In this document: positions 61,602 to 64,000 of the stretch, piece after piece
How the letters are laid out: every line of letters begins with the position of its first letter
Position numbering within the stretch: the first letter of the stretch is position 1
From: Lachnospiraceae bacterium
Lineage (GTDB): Bacteria > Bacillota > Clostridia > Lachnospirales > Lachnospiraceae
NCBI GenBank assembly: GCA_017546025.1
Contig: JAFYYS010000014.1
Location: 1-64,000, forward strand
Length of the DNA: 64,000 nucleotides
Direction: 5' to 3'
Made by a program: the position numbers and the translations under genes
The notes under the pieces: model-generated
The model's database searches: none
What the model was told of the DNA's origin: nothing
Seen by the model: only the letters and a program-made list of their open reading frames with translations

Positions 61602-61874
61602 ATGAAACGTGCGATTATTACCGTAGTCGGAAAGGACACCGTCGGCATCATTGCCAAGGTATGCACCTTCCTTTCCGAGGCAAATGTGAATGTGCTTGAC
61701 ATCTCCCAGACAATTGTCAGCGGATATTTCAACATGATGATGGTTGTGGATGTATCTGCCGGGACACTTGACTTCAATACGCTTTCCGACAGACTTTCAG
61801 GTGTGGGCGAAGAAATCGGATGTGTCATCCGGATTCAGTTAGAGGATATTTTTGATATGATGCATCGCGTCTGA
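61602..61874 (+). CDS. ACT-domain protein
   Basis: A 90-residue single ACT domain beginning MKRAIITVVGKDTVGIIAKVCTFLSEANVNVLDISQTIV. Such proteins (formerly UPF0237) bind small molecules, often amino acids. The next gene is DUF711, and this pair is a conserved neighbourhood in Firmicutes and Archaea, so a joint role is likely though undefined. Confidence 0.92.
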   Translation: MKRAIITVVGKDTVGIIAKVCTFLSEANVNVLDISQTIVSGYFNMMMVVDVSAGTLDFNTLSDRLSGVGEEIGCVIRIQLEDIFDMMHRV

Positions 61875-61892
61875 TGTTCGGAAAGGAATCAC

Positions 61893-63257
61893 ATGATCAG
61901 CAGAAGAGAAATACAGGAAACAAACCGGATGATCGAAGAGATGAATCTTGACGTGCGTACGATTACGCTCGGCATTTCGCTTTTCGACTGCATCGATTCC
62001 AATCTGACGGTTTTATCCGATAATATCTATCATAAAATTACATGTCTTGCTTCAAGACTCGTTGAGGTCGGCGATGAGATTGCCAAGGAATACGGCATTC
62101 CCGTCGTGAATAAGCGTATCAGCGTTACGCCGATCGGTTTAATCGGCGCAAGCGCCTGCAAGACACCCGAAGATTTCGTTGTTCTTGCCAAAACGCTTGA
62201 TAAGGCTGCAAAGGCTGTCGGCGTTAACTTCATCGGAGGTTACAGCGCTCTTGTCAGTAAGGGCATGACGAAATCGGAGGAAATGCTCCTTCAGTCCATT
62301 CCGATGGCGCTTTCCGAAACCGATGTCGTTTGCTCCTCGGTCAATGTCGGCTCGACCAAGACCGGTATCAATATGGACGCCGTACGGATGATGGGAAGAG
62401 TCATCAAAGAAACGGCGGAAAGAACAAAGAGTCAGGATTCCATCGGCTGCGCAAAGCTTGTTGTATTCTGCAATGCACCGGATGACAACCCGTTCATGGC
62501 CGGTGCCTTCCACGGCGTTACGGAAGCCGACAGCATCATCAACGTCGGCGTCAGCGGCCCCGGTGTTGTTAAGAAGGCGCTTGAACAGGCAAGAGGAATG
62601 GATTTCGAATTCCTTTGCGAGACGATTAAGAAGACGGCCTTTAAGATTACCCGTGTCGGCCAGCTCGTAGCGAAAAGAGCTTCCGAAATGCTCGGCGTTC
62701 CGTTCGGCATTGTCGATCTTTCGTTGGCGCCTACTCCGGCTGTCGGAGACAGTGTAGCGGAAATCCTTCAGGAAATCGGTTTGGAATGTCCGGGCGCACC
62801 CGGCACGACCGCAGCGCTTGCACTTCTTAACGACCAGGTGAAGAAGGGCGGCATCATGGCATCTTCCTATGTCGGAGGATTAAGCGGCGCGTTCATTCCG
62901 GTCAGCGAAGACCACGGCATGATTGAAGCCGTAGAAGCAGGCAAATTAACACTTGAAAAGCTTGAGGCTATGACCTCGGTCTGCTCCGTCGGACTTGATA
63001 TGATTGCGATTCCCGGCGATACAAGCGCGGCAACCATCAGCGGCATCATTGCCGACGAGATGGCAATCGGCATGATCAACCAGAAAACAACGGCAGTAAG
63101 ACTCATTCCGGTCATCGGAAAGGGTGTCGGGGATCAGGCGGAATTCGGCGGCTTATTGGGATATGCGCCGATCATGCCGGTCAATACGGCTAATTGCGAG
63201 GCATTCGTTAACCGGAAGGGCAGAATCCCTTCGCCGGTACACAGCTTTAAGAACTAG
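61893..63257 (+). CDS. PFL-family (DUF711/UPF0210) protein
   Basis: A 454-residue protein of the UPF0210 family: [51 protein letters not shown] and a C-terminal [26 protein letters not shown]. The fold is related to pyruvate formate-lyase, but no glycyl-radical or active-site Cys pair is evident and activity is unknown. It follows the ACT-domain gene by 18 bases. Confidence 0.93.
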   Translation: MISRREIQETNRMIEEMNLDVRTITLGISLFDCIDSNLTVLSDNIYHKITCLASRLVEVGDEIAKEYGIPVVNKRISVTPIGLIGASACKTPEDFVVLAKTLDKAAKAVGVNFIGGYSALVSKGMTKSEEMLLQSIPMALSETDVVCSSVNVGSTKTGINMDAVRMMGRVIKETAERTKSQDSIGCAKLVVFCNAPDDNPFMAGAFHGVTEADSIINVGVSGPGVVKKALEQARGMDFEFLCETIKKTAFKITRVGQLVAKRASEMLGVPFGIVDLSLAPTPAVGDSVAEILQEIGLECPGAPGTTAALALLNDQVKKGGIMASSYVGGLSGAFIPVSEDHGMIEAVEAGKLTLEKLEAMTSVCSVGLDMIAIPGDTSAATISGIIADEMAIGMINQKTTAVRLIPVIGKGVGDQAEFGGLLGYAPIMPVNTANCEAFVNRKGRIPSPVHSFKN

Positions 63258-63289
63258 TCCGAATACTTTCAAAAAGGGGTGAAGAAGGT

Positions 63290-64000
63290 ATGGAAATACA
63301 ATTATGGAGAGAATTCCTGGATCCTTATGCGCTGGCCGTGGATGAACTGATTCTGAAGTTCAATCATCTGATGACGGCATACCGTAAGCAGGATGATTAC
63401 TGCCCGATTGAGCAGGTGCAGGGGCGCGTGAAATCCATCGCAAGCATCATTGAAAAGGCGAACCGGAAGAAAATTCCGCTTGAGACGATTGAAGACGACA
63501 TGTGGGACATCTGCGGCATCCGTCTGATCTGCCAGTTCGTGGAAGACTGCTATCAGGTTGTCGATATGATTAAGTCAAGAACCGACATGGAAGTCGTTTC
63601 CGAAAATGATTACATCGCATTTCCCAAAGACAGCGGCTATCGGAGCTACCATTTGAGAATTCTGTATCCCGTACAGTCCGTCGGCGGCGCAAAGAAGGTG
63701 CACGGCGAAATTCAGGTCAGAACGCTTGGCATGAACAGCTGGTCGACGATTGAGCATTCGCTTCAGTATAAGTACCGGAGTAACATTCCGGATGAGCTGA
63801 AGATGCGGCTTAGAAACGCAGCGGACGGCATGATTGCGACCGATAAAGAGCTTTCCTCGATTCGCGACGAAATCCGTTCGGCCCGTGAGCTTCGTTTTGA
63901 AGAAGAGCGTATCGTGAACGACATCCTTTTAACGATTCAGAACCTGTACCGCTTCGTAAGTCACCGTGAGGCGGTTCGAATCCAGGAAGAATTCTATAAT
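63290..64000 (+). CDS. Small alarmone (p)ppGpp synthetase, partial
   Basis: 237 residues are visible and the gene runs off the window without a stop. ENDYIAFPKDSGYRSYHLRI and the HGEIQVRT motif are those of RelA/SpoT-type pyrophosphotransferases, and DICGIRLIC matches the nucleotide-binding start. There is no HD hydrolase domain before it, so this is a small alarmone synthetase (RelQ/RelP type) rather than a full Rel. GAAGAAGG precedes the ATG. The visible length already exceeds the roughly 210-230 residues common for RelQ. Confidence 0.9.
   Translation, partial: MEIQLWREFLDPYALAVDELILKFNHLMTAYRKQDDYCPIEQVQGRVKSIASIIEKANRKKIPLETIEDDMWDICGIRLICQFVEDCYQVVDMIKSRTDMEVVSENDYIAFPKDSGYRSYHLRILYPVQSVGGAKKVHGEIQVRTLGMNSWSTIEHSLQYKYRSNIPDELKMRLRNAADGMIATDKELSSIRDEIRSARELRFEEERIVNDILLTIQNLYRFVSHREAVRIQEEFYN

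Overview
The window is a dense, almost entirely forward-oriented chromosomal segment of a Firmicute, most probably a clostridial Lachnospiraceae-like gut or rumen bacterium. The call rests on PolC-type DNA polymerase III, HrcA with a perfect CIRCE operator, the ireB-ruvX-DUF1292 block, ribonuclease J, a nifS-thiI pair, strong AGGAGG ribosome sites and secreted lipoproteins with Thr-Pro linkers carrying xylan-active domains. The G+C content looks close to half by eye. No insertion sequence, prophage, CRISPR array or integrase was seen.

Layout: the end of pgk and tpiA (1-1026) finish at a strong terminator, followed by a run of four perfect hairpins. Next comes the conserved pyrH-frr-uppS-cdsA-dxr-rseP-ispG-polC cluster (1236-11786: nucleotide, translation, isoprenoid and phospholipid genes plus the replicase). 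tRNA-Glu is followed by a lipoprotein GH10 xylanase and alaS; then rpsU. A tightly packed run from phoH to 30870 holds ybeY, a SpoVB-type flippase, two flavoproteins, proB/DUF896/folate cyclo-ligase/proA, miaB, and then an unusual trio: an RCK ion channel with a non-canonical filter, a free-standing cyclic-nucleotide-binding protein, and an alpha/beta-hydrolase fused to a D-Ala-D-Ala-ligase-like ATP-grasp enzyme. tRNA-Ser is followed by a lipoprotein esterase and a small lipoprotein. rpsT (minus strand) is divergent from lepA-hemW. The CIRCE-controlled hrcA-grpE-dnaK-dnaJ operon continues into prmA-rsmE-nifS-thiI. A Crh-like HPr gene (minus) is divergent from mtaB, which leads into ireB-ruvX-DUF1292-rnj, a truncated MltG-like protein, trmR-trhP, a tandem CBM9 lipoprotein and two adjacent MutS-type ATPases. 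tRNA-Leu (minus) separates these from an orphan zinc-finger anti-sigma-like gene, polA, coaE, a WalJ-type hydrolase, an ACT protein, a DUF711 protein and the start of a small (p)ppGpp synthetase.

How the genes work together: most are housekeeping. Several tRNA-modification genes (miaB, mtaB, thiI with nifS, trmR with trhP) recur. Three separated surface lipoproteins (GH10 xylanase, CE1-like esterase, tandem CBM9) form a plausible xylan-use set; two of them lie directly behind tRNA genes. The points most worth a second look are a PolC that lacks the inserted 3'-5' exonuclease domain, together with a PolA whose proofreading domain looks degenerate; the channel / cNMP-sensor / hydrolase-ligase operon; the paired MutS-like ATPases that both carry Asn-Glu in Walker B; and a Crh-like HPr without the catalytic histidine.
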